From: Datnioides undecimradiatus
Taxonomy: Eukaryota; Chordata; Actinopteri; Lobotiformes; Datnioididae
DNA: 64,000 nucleotides
Reading direction: 5' to 3'
Assembly: GCA_008933995.1 (NCBI GenBank)
Contig: WARS01000029.1
Location: forward strand, 12,967,107 to 13,031,106
Made by a program: the position numbers and the translations under genes. Shown in pieces: positions 11,891 through 26,640 of the stretch (position 1 is its first letter; the number at the start of each line of letters is the position of its first letter). The notes beneath the pieces were generated by a model. The model was not told the origin of the DNA, searched no databases, and saw only the letters and a list, made by a program, of their open reading frames with translations.

Positions 11891-13399
11891 ACCAGAGCAT
11901 CACAAATTTCTATCAAACAATACTTGTAACCATGCAAATGGTTAAAGCTTCTCTTTTGATGTGGAGGATGTGACGTGTTTCCTTTTAGGGCAGTTGCTAA
12001 TTAATTCCTCAAGTGGGATTTCAGTGTTTGCTATAATATTTCCTTTGGGAAAAATGCCACTTCTGCTTTTTACAGTTGTGTTTCCAGAGCAGAGCTAAAG
12101 CACTCATTTGCTTTGAGTGACATTTAGTTAAACCAGATTGTAGTGATCATTTTCCTGGTCTGGGAGACAGATTAAAACAAAGATCATCTCTTACCCAGAC
12201 CAAATTACATCAAGAGTAAGATTTATCTTTGCCTCAGTGTATCGTCAGTCCAGGCAATTAACACTTGCCATCAAACACTTCTGTTTGCAGCTGTCAGCTG
12301 ACACATTCTTTGACCTTCAGTGTTGTGGAGGATTATAAGTCACTGCTACATGTGTTTAATGTGCCATGTCGTTGCCCTACACAGCAGAGCTAAACAGCCT
12401 ACAATCAACAACTGAAGCCACCTCAGCAAATACAACAGTGGAGGTTGCAAAGGCTAAATGGCTCATTTCAACAAACCTTAACATTGTTCTCGCAGAGTTG
12501 TCATCACATGTCGAGGATAGAGGAAGAGCTCTGCACGCTGTGTGCATGTGGTTGATCCTCTGCTAGATGTGTGGGCTAATGTATTCAACTTCAACCTTTT
12601 GGTTTGAATACCTCCAATGGCAAGTCATTTGGATTCATAGTAGCGACAGTTAAAGCTCATTAGAAATGTATTTTCAGCACAGATTTCATGCAGTTAATTT
12701 TGTGTTGGCAACCAGTTCACCTCTGATTAGTTGCATGCAAAGTGTATATAAGGTCAGGGAATGTAGGTTGGAAACAAAGCTGCGTCACATGAAGCCTTTT
12801 TCTCGTCATCTATAGCTGCCTCTTCTCTGCATTCTTTCCATTTCCACTCTGTACGATGTCACCACCTCAATTAAAATGTCTGGCTTGATATCACCCTGAT
12901 AACTCTGCTTTTGTGCACTTATTTTGCTATTTTTAACTTCATGCCCGTTAAGTACCAAAAAGGACAAAATAAATCTGTCAGACACAGGGCTGGGGTCTCT
13001 GTGCTTCATTCACAACAGGTTTGAGATGCAATAGGGTGCAGATGAGAGTGTGTGATCACACCACAGTAGCTGTTCATCGTCCGTAGCTGCAGCCAGACAG
13101 CTCAGTACAGATCGTCTGATGCAGAGCAGCATGCAGTGTTGCATTAATTCAGACCGGCCGGCTCTCACACAGCAGGATGAATTACATTGGCCTTGGGTTA
13201 GAAAGTAGGTGGTACCTTTATGAACAAGCTTGCGTGTTGTGTGCGCCTGCATGTGCAACGTAGTCTATGTCTGTCTGTACATGTAGACCAGCAGCTCCAC
13301 TGTTCCAGCACTGTCCTAGATGATGGATCCTCTCTGTTGCTGAGCTTTGCTGAGGTTGCAGCTCCCCAATGTAGTGCTCATCACTCAGGATGCATCCAC

Positions 13400-13436
<37 letters not shown>

Positions 13437-16400
13437 CTCAACACAGGTGTTTAAAGGAGCCACCTGGAGAATTCACAACTGGGGAATGTGGTCAGCTGGA
13501 TCCTGTCAGGCACCTACAGACCAAGAGAAGATCTGACTAACACATTTTGTGAGTTTGCACCTCAGCCTTTTACAATGAGTTGACGAAAGACTGATTTGCA
13601 CGAAGCGAATCAGTGATGATAGGATGGATACGCACATGCACATTTGGGTAGTTAACAGGTTTGTGAAGTGACCTCAGCAGGGATGTTTTGCTCTGACTCA
13701 CAGCTACACAGAAGACAAACATCACTGTCTGAGGAGCAAAGTAACAGCCATGCAGCTGGCCAACCGGGGGCTACTCTCACACGTATGTCTTTTCCCATAC
13801 GCACACACTGGAGTGGTGCGAGGTCAAGTCCCAAGGAAGTGGGGCAGAAGTGTCACATAGATTTTCTCACTTGACAGGTGAGTGCTGACATCCCACCCTG
13901 GCCTGGGATGCAGGTTGGCAGCTGCAGCAGGACTAACTAAGCTGACTGACAAGAGCTGAAGAAGAAGGAGCTTCAACAAAAAAAGCCAGAAAACATGATC
14001 AATGTGAATTTAGCAAACATCCTAAAGTCAGTTAAATGGTGCAGAGAGCATTCCCACATATTTTTTACTAATTCAGAAACCAAACAACAATATGAGAACC
14101 GGAAAAGCATGAGGTCAAATACAATTGACTATAAAAGCTCTCAGAGTGATGTCATTAGAGTAACTGACTGTGGTGTTCAGGCGGCTTTACTCCGTGGTGG
14201 TTACATTTACTATTCACCTTTATATCACAAATGGAAATTTTTCCAACACATGTCAAGCGTCTCTCACCTGTCAGTCGTCCTTTTATTTAACATCCGCCCC
14301 ATTTCCATTCTTCCCTGTCATCTGTCTGATGCCCCATTAACTATGCTGTCCTTGAGCTCCCCTGGCACCCAGTCTCCTTAAGGACGATTTAACCAGCATT
14401 GTCCTTTTCTCTAGTCCTTCTTCCATCTAATTATCTATTTTAATAGATTTGCTGTTGAGGTAAAACTAAACAGGTTAACAGCATCTGTTCCTGTATCTGG
14501 TTATATGAAATGGCACAAGCAATATGGCTCCAGGCAACAACGCCCATCTTACTTCTCAGAGTGGAAAAGAAACAAAAATTTTATGCATCAGATGCTCTCA
14601 GATGGTCTTAATGCAACATGACATTGTTCTTACTTGATCTGAAGTTGAGCACTGGCTGCTACAACAACTCTCGGATGTGCCTGCTGCACAGGAAGTCTTT
14701 TGGAAAGAGCTGAAATGAAGGTCACCAAAGTGCTTGTGTGTGTGTGCACATATACATGTATGGGTGCTCACACTGACCCAGTTGCACAAGTGCAGTGGGG
14801 CACTGTGCCAACATGTCAATCCATGGGCACACAGGGAAAGGTCTGAAGGGTTAGAGAGGGATTGTGCAGGTGTGGTGTGTGTGTATGTGTGATAGGGAGC
14901 TCACTGCTTGAACAGAAGAGAGGTGGGATTCTTCTCCTCTTGTAGAGAGAAGAGAGTCCTGGTGTGCCTAATTATTGTAAAAACAATGTATGTACTCTTT
15001 GTTGTTCTCTACATGTGTGTGTCCAAACCCTGTGCAACATCACAGTGCCCAGGCAACCTGCTAACACCCAGAGGATTTCAGCTCTGTCGTGTTCTTGTCT
15101 GGGCTTGTAACACTTTCACAATCATATTTCCATCTGGTCTCAGTGGACTCTGGAAGATGCTGCACCTTCTCTGTTACAGAAAAACAATTTATGAATTGTT
15201 GGGTGTGGACCTTTAAAATAATTATACTTTAAATGTTTCCATTTAAATTACAAAATATACATTTTGTCCCCCACTTCAATACATTTACCCTGTACTGAAG
15301 TGTTTCCCAGCCTTATCCGTTATAATGAAGCTGCACTTTTGTTGACCCCTACTTCCTGGCGACTGTGTTGGTTTTGTGAGTTTGAGTTGTGAGCAGTTCA
15401 GACTGACTGTTTTTTTTCCTTGGGTTGTTTCAATGATTTTTAGAGCCATGTATAAGTGAAAGCATACAGTCGTTCACATGAAAGTAATAGTGAAAAAATA
15501 ATGGTAGTTTTGTGTATCAGATGGAACTGAACCAAACAAAATCATTTTTGTTATAATGCCTGAAAACAATGTTTTCATGGTTTCCTCAACACTGCAGTTT
15601 CTTAAGTTCTTCTCAAGCCTAATATGACAAAAAAGGTGGAGGGGCTCATGTACCTTTGGCTGAGGACAGTTCAATAATAGATTTTGAAGGCTTTTGTTTG
15701 GGGATATTGCCTCACATTAAAATGACATTTTTCTTTTAAAGGTTATCCTCTTCATCTTTTCATAAAGCTTCCCTTGTTATTGCAACTCTAACAGTGTCCG
15801 GGATCTAATATTGAGGAGCGTTGTGTGTTTCTATGAAAGTCAGCGGTCAATACCCTTATCTCATTTTCATATATCACTCCAGTCCCATAAGATAAGACAG
15901 CGATATCAAACAGAAAGGGAGCCAACTTTGGACATGTGTTATGAAAAAATCGCTTTACCTTTAATAAAAATGAGATGGGAGAGAGAGAAGAGTGGTCAGT
16001 GAGAAAGAGACAGAAGGGAAGTGAGGCAGAGGGACTGACAGAAAGACAGTACTTGTTTAGCATTGTAAATGAGTGGCAATCCAGGCGGCAAATTTATGGA
16101 AGGTCAGGTGTGCCTGTTCAGCAGTAATAGGCAGTGAGATTGCTCTAACTGGGCCCCTGTCTCACCCAAACATGCACGTCCAGAGACCAGCAGGACGTGG
16201 CGGACGTGCTGGAACTCCCAGGACCAACATTATGGATGGCAGAAACGAGGGACGCTGGCTCTTACAGTATGCCTGCATCTGACAAAGTTCTGTGTGTCTG
16301 CATGCGTTGGCGCTGATAAATACTCACTCAGGCTGGATCACACTTAACGTAGGCACAAATGGGTTACTTCAGGTCATGAAACAGACTCTTTCTCACTTAT

Positions 16401-17466
16401 TCTCTGATGTACAATGCTTCCCCCTGTCCCACCTGTCTGTCTCTCTGTTCTTTCACACATTTGAAAGGTCTCAGAGAGTAACACTGCATATGAGTCAGTA
16501 TTAGACGGAGCTGAAGACAGATTCCACAAATATCAGCGATATAAACAATCTCAATTCACTCTTGCGTGCTGGTTCTGATGCGGATGTCATCTGACCACTT
16601 TCCCCATAACCATCAGTATCATGACTTCTTGTACATAAAGCATAATGATGACCCAGTATAATGAAGCATTAACCTCAGAGGGTATGTGCAAAGACAGCCA
16701 TCACTATAGACAATACATATGTATACTTCTTCTTTCACAGTGTTTTTCTCATCTAACAATACCTGAATCTTTTATTTCTCATTGTTTGTTATGCACCCCC
16801 ATCCTTTTGAATCTCCTGCATTAGCCTGTTTCTAACAATTTCAATTCCATTATCACCTCTCTCTCCCTCCCCCTCACCCTCTTTTTCTAAATCTAATCCC
16901 CTGTCCACCCAAGACACCATCCGCAGGCCCACCCTAATTGCAGGGAGCAGATTCTTTATGAGAATGGCGATTCTGCTGAGAGAAGAAAAAACAATGAAAG
17001 CAAATGCTGTTTCTATTGATCAGCCAGTGTCTCTGTCCTCCCTCCAGTCGGCTGTGTTTACTGTTCTTGTTCAGAGGTCTGATATGTCATAAGATTTAGT
17101 GGCCAGGGGCCCCATATTAGCCTCTACAGGAGGAATTTCAGCAGACGAGCAGAGGAAGGCATGGCTGTAAATACAGGCTGCTCTCCTAACCAGACACACA
17201 CGGCTTCATAAGTTGTCTCGAGGAGCGTCAAACATGGCCATTAACTTCTGGCCCACACAGTGCAGGCAGCCCAGGGGGCAGTATATCATACAATTCAAAT
17301 TAAAGTGTGTGCTGACAACAGACAGATCAACAAGTGGAGAAGGGGAAGGCAAGAGGTATGCCTGCCAAATTTCTGGATGAGGGACGTAGTAAAGGATTCA
17401 TTTTCAGCAAATATACCAAGACTAATACTGTATATGTTTTCCTTTATATCCTCTCTTTTTCATAGG
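11891..17466. other. Intergenic, no gene recognised
   Basis: Non-coding by inspection: open frames are short, lack family similarity and lack paired splice sites in a continuing frame. It holds a CA microsatellite at 13404-13433 and a TATA-like GTATATAAGG near 12745 with no coding sequence following it. Nothing else is supportable. Confidence 0.6.
13404..13433. repeat. (CA)n microsatellite
   Basis: About 15 uninterrupted CA units between non-repetitive flanks. No gene is adjacent. Confidence 0.9.
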
Positions 17467-17569
17467 TGCAGTGGGCAGATGCTGTGATGGATCGCCTCAA
17501 GCGACAGCTGATCTATAGGAATAAATCAGAACAGGGCAGAGGCCAAAGGACAGCTGGAGTGGGCTACAG
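17467..17569 (+). other. Possible orphan exon between good splice sites (unproven)
   Basis: A long pyrimidine tract ending in TTTTTCATAG precedes 17467, and TACAG|GTACTA follows 17569. The 103 bases between are open from the first base in one frame (reads VQWADAVMDRLKRQLIYRNK...). I recognise no protein family. It could be a noncoding or alternative exon of a ctxn1 transcript or of a long noncoding RNA, or chance. The length is not a multiple of three. Confidence 0.2.
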
Positions 17570-20500
17570 GTACTACCCTGCTAGTCTGCTCTCCACAGTC
17601 TATCAATAACTCTAATGATGATGGAGGGCCGGTTAGATTAACTTTCCACACTGTTACCATGTCCTATCAGTCACGGAGGCCAGTGGGCTGGGGGAAACGA
17701 ATGTTACTGTGTCAACGATTTGCATTTGCATAGGGGAATATACAGACTGCTAATCATTAAAACAGAGTACAAACTGTCCTCAGAGAAATCAGGGGTCAGC
17801 TCAGGACACAGTGCGTTGATCCACAGCACTGAAAGTAGAAGTTATACATCGTGTCTATGTATGAATTTCTTCCCTTACCCTCTGCCTCTGAGTGTGCATG
17901 TGTCCGCACACTACAGCTGGTTTGCTCCTCTCTCTCCATCAGTGTGACAGGTAGATGAGGTTGTGAATAAAGAGTTCCGTCATCTCATCAATAGTTATCA
18001 AGGTCGGGGTCAGACAGACCGACAGGTAAGGTGATTTATTACTGGAGGCAGAAGGTGGAGCATGAAAGAAGGAAAGTGGAGAAAGGTGAGGGCATATAAC
18101 AAGGAGGAATAAAAAGCCCAAGGAGGAACAATCGAGATCAAGTGATGCCACTGGTCGAAGGACAAAATTGCAGACACACCTTTATGTGACATGGCGGAAC
18201 TAAAATGCTAAGATGTAAGGAGAGATGTGTACGTATATGCAGTTTACCGTTCAGTCATGCAGTTCACTTAAGACATTAGATGTTAGTGTGAGAGAAAGAG
18301 GTCACATGTTTGGCTGATTTTGAGTCTACTAATAAAGTATGTCCAACATGTCCACCTACGCAAATTATCAGCCAACCTTAAACAGCAGAGGTCTTCTCAT
18401 TAAGGATTAGTGATGTTAGATTATGTGGGGATTTGGGACTTGGACGACCTGTGATAAGTAACAGTTCAGCCCTGCTAATTAGCCTAAAGGTCAGTTCTTT
18501 TTCATATGGCTTTCTTTATTGATTAACTTTAATCACTCAATTTATCGATTGAAAATTTATAATTAGCCTGCAGAACCTTGCAGCATAAGTCACACTAATA
18601 CACTTGTATGTTCTTCAGCATGCAGCGTTTCGTCGCAATCCCCTGTCAAATTACGCAAGTGTCAGGCTGACATACTTAATCCACCACACTGTTCTCATGA
18701 GATTCCTCCACAGGCTAATCGTGCTTCAAAGAATAATTGCAGTCGTTTAAAAGCAATGCGTGAATGGTATTTGATAATATGAGTTCATTTTCCCCACAGA
18801 CTCATATTTCCCAGTGATCCTCCACACCCTACTTTTTGCCAGTGGCAAGGACGCTGTGGGGTCTGCTGATCGCTTGTAAATGTTCATACCGCTATGAGAC
18901 TGGGGTCCTGTCCCTTTGTGTCACACCTAGGCCCTATATATTTTACTTTTATGTCTTTTAGGCGCCAGAGTGTAACACGGAGATCAAACTAAATAAAACA
19001 CAAGGTATAAGTCACACATTAAGGTTTTACTAAATATTGGAAGCTTGTCATTAGTTTAGCAGGTATTATACTGAAAGTGTGGGACAATTCAAAATTGTGA
19101 TTTGTTTGCTCTAAATGAAAAAAGTCAGAGGATCAACAAAGATATCACAACTTATCCTGAGGGGGGATAACAATCAATCAAGAAGCTGTTGAGACGTTTC
19201 ACTCAAAACTACCAATGTAAGCCCTGTGGTGGAGCTTAAGGAAAAGTAGTTGGGATCACAAAAGTCATGGGGCCAAGACTGTTTTAACCAATTTCCATGT
19301 CAATTTATAGGAAATATTTCAGTCTGGACCAAAATGGTGGACTGATTCGATTGACAGTGCCATCCCTGGAGCCACGCTGCTAGCATGCTGAAATATTATT
19401 TTCTCTGCTCCTCCACCTTCCTCTTCCTCGTTTTCCTTCTCTGCCTTGTATGCTCCAGCTCTGTCTCACACTCATGCATCATTTTTTCTCTCTCTGCATC
19501 CATCTACCCATCAGTCCTTCCTTACAAAGGCCAATAAGGTGAACAGGGAGATGTTTACTAAGGAGCGGCTTGTGGCTCCATAAAAGGCGTGACACAGAGT
19601 CAGGGTTGTCTGGCCTGGAGTGACGGATTGTACCAGGCCTGCCTGGCGGAATAAATAGAGGCATTAGCAGCTCTACAGCTGGCCCATGCTACCGCTGAAG
19701 CTTACTGGCCTATGAAATGTGCAGCATGGCAGTGTCCAGAGCCTCACCACAGTGTGATGAATGAGTTATATTCCTCCGTAAAGCATATTAAAGTCAGATC
19801 GCATGATGGATAGCAGGAACAAGACAGCAGGAAAGGAGGAGAGGAAGGTAGAAGAGGGAGGATTAAGGAAGTGGGGAGAGGGTTTTTGATAAAATATGTA
19901 AAGGGAGGAAATTAAATCCCAGACAAAAATATCAAAACTACCCCCCTTCTGCACACCTCCGCTTCTCTACCTTATATTTCTAGTGACTGATGAAGAGAGC
20001 AGAGGCAATTTTGAATTTTTAATGAGTCCCCTTTAGGCCCCAGCACAATGTCTGGTCTTTGTATGCCGCTTAGCCTCAGCAGAAGGGGTTTTGTGCACTT
20101 GCTTCACTTCACACAATTCAGGTGTGTTCCTAAAGGCAATATTCAGATTTTACCCATGACCCATAAATCTCTGAATGACTGCCTCTCATTTGTACCTTTC
20201 TTCAGGTAACCATGCACCATTTTCCCGTTTGATAGAAGAAAACTCTACCATCGAGGGCCACCAAAATATATCCTTTAAATCCATTCAGACTTACTTTGAC
20301 CAGTTATTTTCTTTCTGTCTAAGAAAGAAGCACTTTTTACTTTACAGTTTTGTTTGTTTGGACCGTGCTAACTTCACTCTTCAGCTAATGTTAAATATGG
20401 TACACAGTTCCTGAAACTGTTTTTATATTTCTGCAGTGGTTAAACACCATATTCACTACCTGGTGTTGTGAATTATTTTGATAATGAATAATCAAATTGA

Positions 20501-22003
20501 AATTTGAATTCAATGTAGTATTTGTAAATATTTTACAAGTTAAGTTAAAATTATTTGTAAAATAAGGTTATCAATTTTTTATTGAACCATTTGGCTCATC
20601 CATAATTAGCAGAGGACAAAAATGTGTTAATAAATGATTTTGCCATTATTCTTCTTCTCCACTTCACCATTACTTCATTTATGAAAATGATCATAATGGA
20701 AATTTCCATTTTGATTCGTTAGTTGTCATCACAAGCTCAGTTCAGTAATTGCTTTTTCTCTGTGGTGATGTGATGACGGGACATGTTTCATGCAGACTGG
20801 ATGCAGAGTGGTACTGATGCTGAAGATGACCTGCACGTGTAATTTCCTGTGAAGTGGCGCTTTCCATGTCAAGGGAATACCACCCTTCACTCCAGTGTCA
20901 GTGTGCATTGACTGATTGGCAGAGAGGCTCAATGAGTCAGTGACTCAGCTGATCAAACCCTGATATCTTCGTTGGTGTAGGAGGAACACTGTGTGGCATT
21001 TTTACCTTCAATATCTCAACGTGTCACATGGATGAGAAGAGATTGATCCCTGACCTCATCTATTTAATCACAGGTAGAGGGATACATTGACTTATTGGCT
21101 TCCATGTGAGGAAGTGAAGTGTTAAACAGGTCACATCGACTCCAGTGAACTGAGTGAGTCCCCATGAGAAAATACACTTAGTGTTGATAAGAGTTATAAG
21201 TATGTGTGTGTTTGTATAAGCATATCTTGTAAAAAAAAAAAAAATGCAAATGACAAATTTGAAAGTGATGCATTGCATAAGCATGCCTGGTTGCCTTTCT
21301 GGCAATGCTTATCCCTCATTCGTTATTAATATATTTATTATTTGTTTCATTAATTTATAGAAATGATCAATCACTTTAAATGTAGCCGGAATTAATCCTC
21401 TGGCGATGCTAATCGTGTGGAGAAAATTTGAAATGGTGCATCATCAGTCAACTGGCTCCATCAGACTCCGTTATCTGAACCAAGTGTCCTCTCATTTTAA
21501 TTTAATCCCCCACCCCCCCCACCCCTCCCCAGGAAAGAAAATTACACCGTGGGTTGCTGTACAAAATGATTTTGGCAGCCTCGTCTAACAAACTACTCCA
21601 ATAGTTGTCTATTTCTTGGGCATGGTAAGACCTTTACAGCTTTGTACTTAATTTCCAAAGCTGATATCAAACAGTCATCGATCATTTCTGCTTTTAGTTT
21701 TAGAGTAATAAATGTCTCCAGGCTCAGAATCACATCAAGTAGTTAAAAGGACTGTCAACAGGAGCAGCTCACAAGGACTGTTTACTACTGTTGCATAATT
21801 AAAGCTCTTATGAATAACTAAGACCATGCATTTAAACACACCACACTCTCCCTGGGGACAGAAAATAAATCCTCAGAATGCTCTTACCAAGGTCAGAGGT
21901 TGACCTAATGTCTCATTAAAAGCTCATTTACCCATCATGCCATCAGGAGGGAACAGGGAGTGATGGACAGCCTCAAGGTATTGATCTACAGTTGTTTTTA
22001 CTT
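17570..22003. other. Intergenic, no gene recognised
   Basis: Unique-looking AT-rich sequence without a supportable gene, RNA or recognised mobile element. Open frames over 60 codons are isolated and low in information. Confidence 0.55.
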
Positions 22004-22480
22004 AAAGGGGAACTCCACCCACTTACCATTACACATCTGAAAACGTTGCATATGTGAAAATATATGTGTTGTATAATGCCTGTTATGGCTGCAAAACACT
22101 CAGCATGAAGTGATGTCACTTGAGTCACTGTTTTTAGACCACAAATTTAAAAATGGAAAAAATCTGGATTGAGTTTGAAAGAAGTGAGTTAATCAAATCT
22201 TTGCAGTCTGTTCATTGACTTTGCTTGAGGCTAATGGTACATTATGCTACATTAGCATCTTGTAGCATAGCACGCTTGCAAAACTCTCTGCAATTTGAGT
22301 AGCATTGTGGGTAATAGAGGCACCAGATTTTGACAAAAAGGAAGAAAAAAAGACAATATCTGGTTCTGCTACATCATTTTATTGTAAAACTTTCCATCAT
22401 TAGTCCAAAAATGTTGTAGAGGTCAAATACTAAATCGATAGAGTATATTTTGAGGAATAATGGAGAAAATAGACATCAGT
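22004..22480. repeat. Probable diverged dispersed repeat (family unknown)
   Basis: The block opens with AAAGGGGAACTCCACC and contains TAGCATTGTGGGTAAT and GGCACCAGATTTTGACAAA. I associate these phrases with a dispersed repeat common in percomorph fish. There is no open reading frame and I see no terminal repeats or target-site duplication. The limits are approximate and the assignment rests on recognition only. Confidence 0.35.
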
Positions 22481-22643
22481 GAACTGTATGTGGTGCACAA
22501 AATCAAAAACATAAATTGTACTTCACATCATGATATGTGGTTTGACACATCTACCTCAAAAACTATACGATCAAATGGTCTTATTAATGTCTGAGTCGAT
22601 AAGTTATTCTTAACCACAAGGTTGTCCTGTAGTGGAGTGTACT

Positions 22644-22644
<1 letters not shown>

Positions 22645-22679
<35 letters not shown>
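22645..22679. repeat. (AC)n microsatellite
   Basis: About 17 AC units, uninterrupted, in non-coding sequence. Confidence 0.9.
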
Positions 22680-22680
<1 letters not shown>

Positions 22681-22681
<1 letters not shown>

Positions 22682-25600
22682 GCATTTTAAGACCTTGGAG
22701 CTACCTGACCAGACACTTTAGAGTAATTAAACAAAAATAGAATATCAAATGGACAATGAAGTGTGGACCAGAGGAGGAGCTGGTTTGGGACTGATAGGTG
22801 AAGGTGTGTGTCAGGGACTGTGACGGCGTGTGTGATCTTGCACTGTGGTGGCACTGGGACTACCCAGGGTGAAGTTGTGAACCTTTATGATGAATGTTTC
22901 TCCATAACCAGGACTGAGGGCGAACGATTAAACCCTCTTCACCGATCACCTCCCCTTTAGCCCGTAAGAAGTCACTGGGGAAACGTAGCCTCTGCTCTCA
23001 GCAGCCCCGACAGCAGAGGACACACAAAGACACACACCTATCGCCTACACACATACACACAGACAGTCATTTTTCTATGCATATGCTGCTCCTTGCTGGT
23101 TTACATTTACAAATATCATTGGACCAAACACAGAAAATTAAAATATTCTGTAAATTGCAGTGTAAATATGTTGGAAATGCCATGTTGATAGCTACATGTA
23201 ATTAGACCTCTAATCCTTTGCTTGTTTAGAATACGTGTCCATGCATGCTGTGAAAACGTGCTGAGCCAGCGCCATGTTTTCAGCCAGTAAAGCATCTTTC
23301 CTGAATTTCATTGAAATTTGTGCATTTTGTTGATGTTCTGGACCAACAGCTCGTGGCACATGCACACAAAAAGGCTAAATGTCTTTGGTTCTACACTAAA
23401 TGGTGGCTGATAGACCCACCGGGCCCAAACCTGTGCCCTTCTGGTTTCAGGACAGTCTCTCTACACTGAATTCAGCAAGGTTCCTCTGTACTGCTCAATC
23501 AGACAAACCCCTACAGTAACATGCACAGACACACACCCACACAGACACACACACCAGGGGAACTGACATGGCTCTGAAGGTCACTGGCTACAAAACAGCT
23601 CTGATTCCCAGAGGTTTACATGACTTTCAGACACCCTGTTCACTTTTCCGCTTTCACTTTGAAAACATCAGCCACTGGGTTTTCTGCATATTATTGTGAT
23701 AATCCATGTGCTGGTGTTCAACATGGGAGGGATTACTGCCATGAGGGACAACTGGCTTCAGGGAGAAGAGGACAATTTTCACGCTTGGCATGAAAACCCT
23801 CCTCAAACATACTTTGTGGTCACAGCTGCACAGTTTTCTCACTGTAAAGATGCATTTATGTATGATGTAATGACTAAATGAGTGTCTACTGTAAATATAG
23901 GCATTTTTAGATTGCATAAGGTTTATTTTGGTGAAATGGTGCTTGAGTGATTGTGGGATATTCTCAGAAAGTAATTTCCACTGCTGTCAATCACAAAACG
24001 CCACATGCATACAGCTTTGAGGTTTCTCTATCAGCTCGACAGAAATCACTTTATTTGCTAACGTGAACAGATAGTGTGTTGAATATAATAAATATAACGC
24101 TGTAATCTTTGCTTAAAGTTTTTATATAGCACAAAGTTAAGGAAACATTCAGCAGTATTAAAACCTACTGCATTGCTTGAACACCACACAGAACCAGACA
24201 GATTCACTTTTTAGCCTCTTTGAGAAATTACAGTATTTGCCCAAAGAGAGAAAAAAAGGGTTATTTGCTTAATCATGGGCGCAAACAACATGTTGGGGGA
24301 AAGTAAATGGTGTCTGGTCGGTGTTGTGTTGGCTCAAAAGGTTAATGAGGTGCGTGTTCGCTCGGAGGAAAGGAGACAACGATGCTCTTTACGGAAGAGC
24401 AGGCGTTGTACGCCCGAGGGGCCACCATAATGACACCCCTCAGATCTCATTATCAGGCTTATTGATTGGTCATGGCCACCTGCCCCTCCACCCACCCACA
24501 CAAACACACACACACACACACGGAGTCCGACACAAACAATCACAGACACAAAGCCATAAAAGATGATTTTCTTTCACTTGCATACAGGAGCATTACACAT
24601 GCACAGACACATTTATATACATATCTCTTTCAGGTTAACAAGCTGGGAGATTTTAGTCAACATGCCAGATATGGGCTCTCCATTCACAGCCTCCTACACA
24701 GCACACACACACATGCACATACAAATTTGAACAAACACACCTGGGAAAGTGACACACTCCACATCTGAAATGTACTTGCACACACCCACACAGCCACTCC
24801 ACAGGGAATGAATACACATACACATACACACACACTTATACACACTTTAAAATACATGGACTTTTTCAGCTCCTAATGTGAAGCTGCCATTTTGTTCCGA
24901 GAGAAAATTGCCTTAATTAGAATTAGTACAGCGATAATAGATGTACATCCAGCCGGGTTGTCAAAGGTTTGAACACTCACCATCACTGCGCCGCACACTC
25001 TCACTATCATGAACCAGCAGGGAATATCTGACGTTGTTCAGTAACTTGGCTGTTGTTGGCAGAAATTGGTTAGAAAATATTTATGAAATGCATATTGGAG
25101 AATACAAAATTATCAAACCACAGCTTGCATTGGTATTCCTCCTCTTTTCAAATAAACTGTACTTTGCACGTTTTCAGTTTCTACTCTCCTGCCAGTTAAT
25201 GGTAACCCACAACAGGGAAAGTCACGTTTGATACACACAGTAGTTTGGAAATAGTTGGATAAAACGATGAGTGGTGTTAATCTGCCCTGAACAAATATTT
25301 CCAAATGGAGCATTGAATAAGCCTTTATTTCTTGGCAAAAAATAGTTCCAGGAAGCAGGTTGGCAAAAGTCCCTCATCAATTACATAACTACCGTGGAGG
25401 TGAGTCTCTGAGGACCAAAAGAACTACAGCAATAAATCTAATTTGGGCCTCTCTCCACGTAGGACCAGTCTGCCACTGCTTTCATGCTCCTGTTTCCCAC
25501 CTGCCCCAACACCTGAGCCCTGACCCACACACTTCTGGGGACACAGGTGAGGCCACTGGCTCCAGTAGCACCTGGCAGTGGGATGGCAGCAGGAGGCACA

Positions 25601-26640
25601 GATTGCACAGATGTCACTGGTTCTTCCACATGGATGGCACATAGCCTGGAAGAGCAGACTAGGAAAGGAAGGAGGGAGGAAGGGCTGAAGTGTATCGTAG
25701 GGAAACAATGAGACTAGGAGCCAAATTGAGAGACCAATGTGGTGGAGGAACTGAGAGACAAGTTGCACATTTAAATTTACATTTTTGGACCTTCACATTA
25801 TTTTTTTGTTTGTTTTTGTCTGGAATGGTTTTTAATGGAGGTGTGATTTCACTTCTTACTGGATATATCTGGTTTTGGTGCACAGTGTGTGTTAGATAGA
25901 CTTGATAGAGTTATATCTTGTACTAGAACTTGAAACCAAAGAAATTCTGGGACTCCAAAAAGTGATTTCACTTGCTTTTTCCCTTTTTTTCCCCTCCAAA
26001 ATATTGTGTGTAACATGCATGTAAACAATATGCCTTTCTGTCAGCTCATGCTGTTTTTTGCATCACACCTTTACACACAGCAGCAGTTTAAACGTGCATC
26101 ATAGCTATGTGCATTGGTCCTTTAATGATGGCGCTTTGAAGAAAGATGCAGAGGAGGATGTGATTTAACAAACAGTTGGACCTCAAGAAGATAGAAGTGG
26201 GTATTCACGTTAACTGTGGGGGACACTCTCTGCACTTCTCTGTGTAACAGGTCTGTACATAAAAAAAGATTTATTTTATTATTTTAATATTAGTTTTAGA
26301 GGCTGTGTCATCATATTACAGCCCTGCAGCTTTTAGAGCATGCAAAAGACAATTTACATCAGACATAAGGTGTGCTTATAGAGCAAATTTACATAATAGG
26401 CTCGATAAATTGTCAGTTAATTGTACCCCAAGGAGCAACCACTAACTCTCTGTCTATGAAGCACAAAAGTGATTTTTATCTCGTGATAATATTCCTATGA
26501 GTTAACTGTCCTGCGACAGGCAAATATGTGTTTAATCTTAAACGTTAAGTAATCTCGTGCAGATCTTTCCCGAAGTACCACATTCGGCCAAGTGCAGATG
26601 TTTTGATGACAATAGGCAGCTGTGTTACGTTTTATTTATT
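22681..26640. other. Intergenic, no gene recognised; CA-rich patches
   Basis: Contains interrupted CA-rich stretches (about 23020-23060, 23525-23560, 24481-24540, 24690-24840). Open frames at 25360-25768 on both strands are rich in Cys/Pro/Gly but match nothing I know. No RNA gene was seen. Confidence 0.5.

Noticed and set aside
12740..12760. TATA-like GTATATAAGG as a promoter
   Set aside because: No coding sequence, CpG-rich region or donor site follows it. AT-rich intergenic DNA yields such motifs by chance.
25360..25768. Overlapping Cys/Pro/Gly-rich open frames on both strands
   Set aside because: The composition looks protein-like but no cysteine pattern of a known family is present, and the frames have no consistent splice partners. 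They could be a decayed pseudogene, but I cannot support that.
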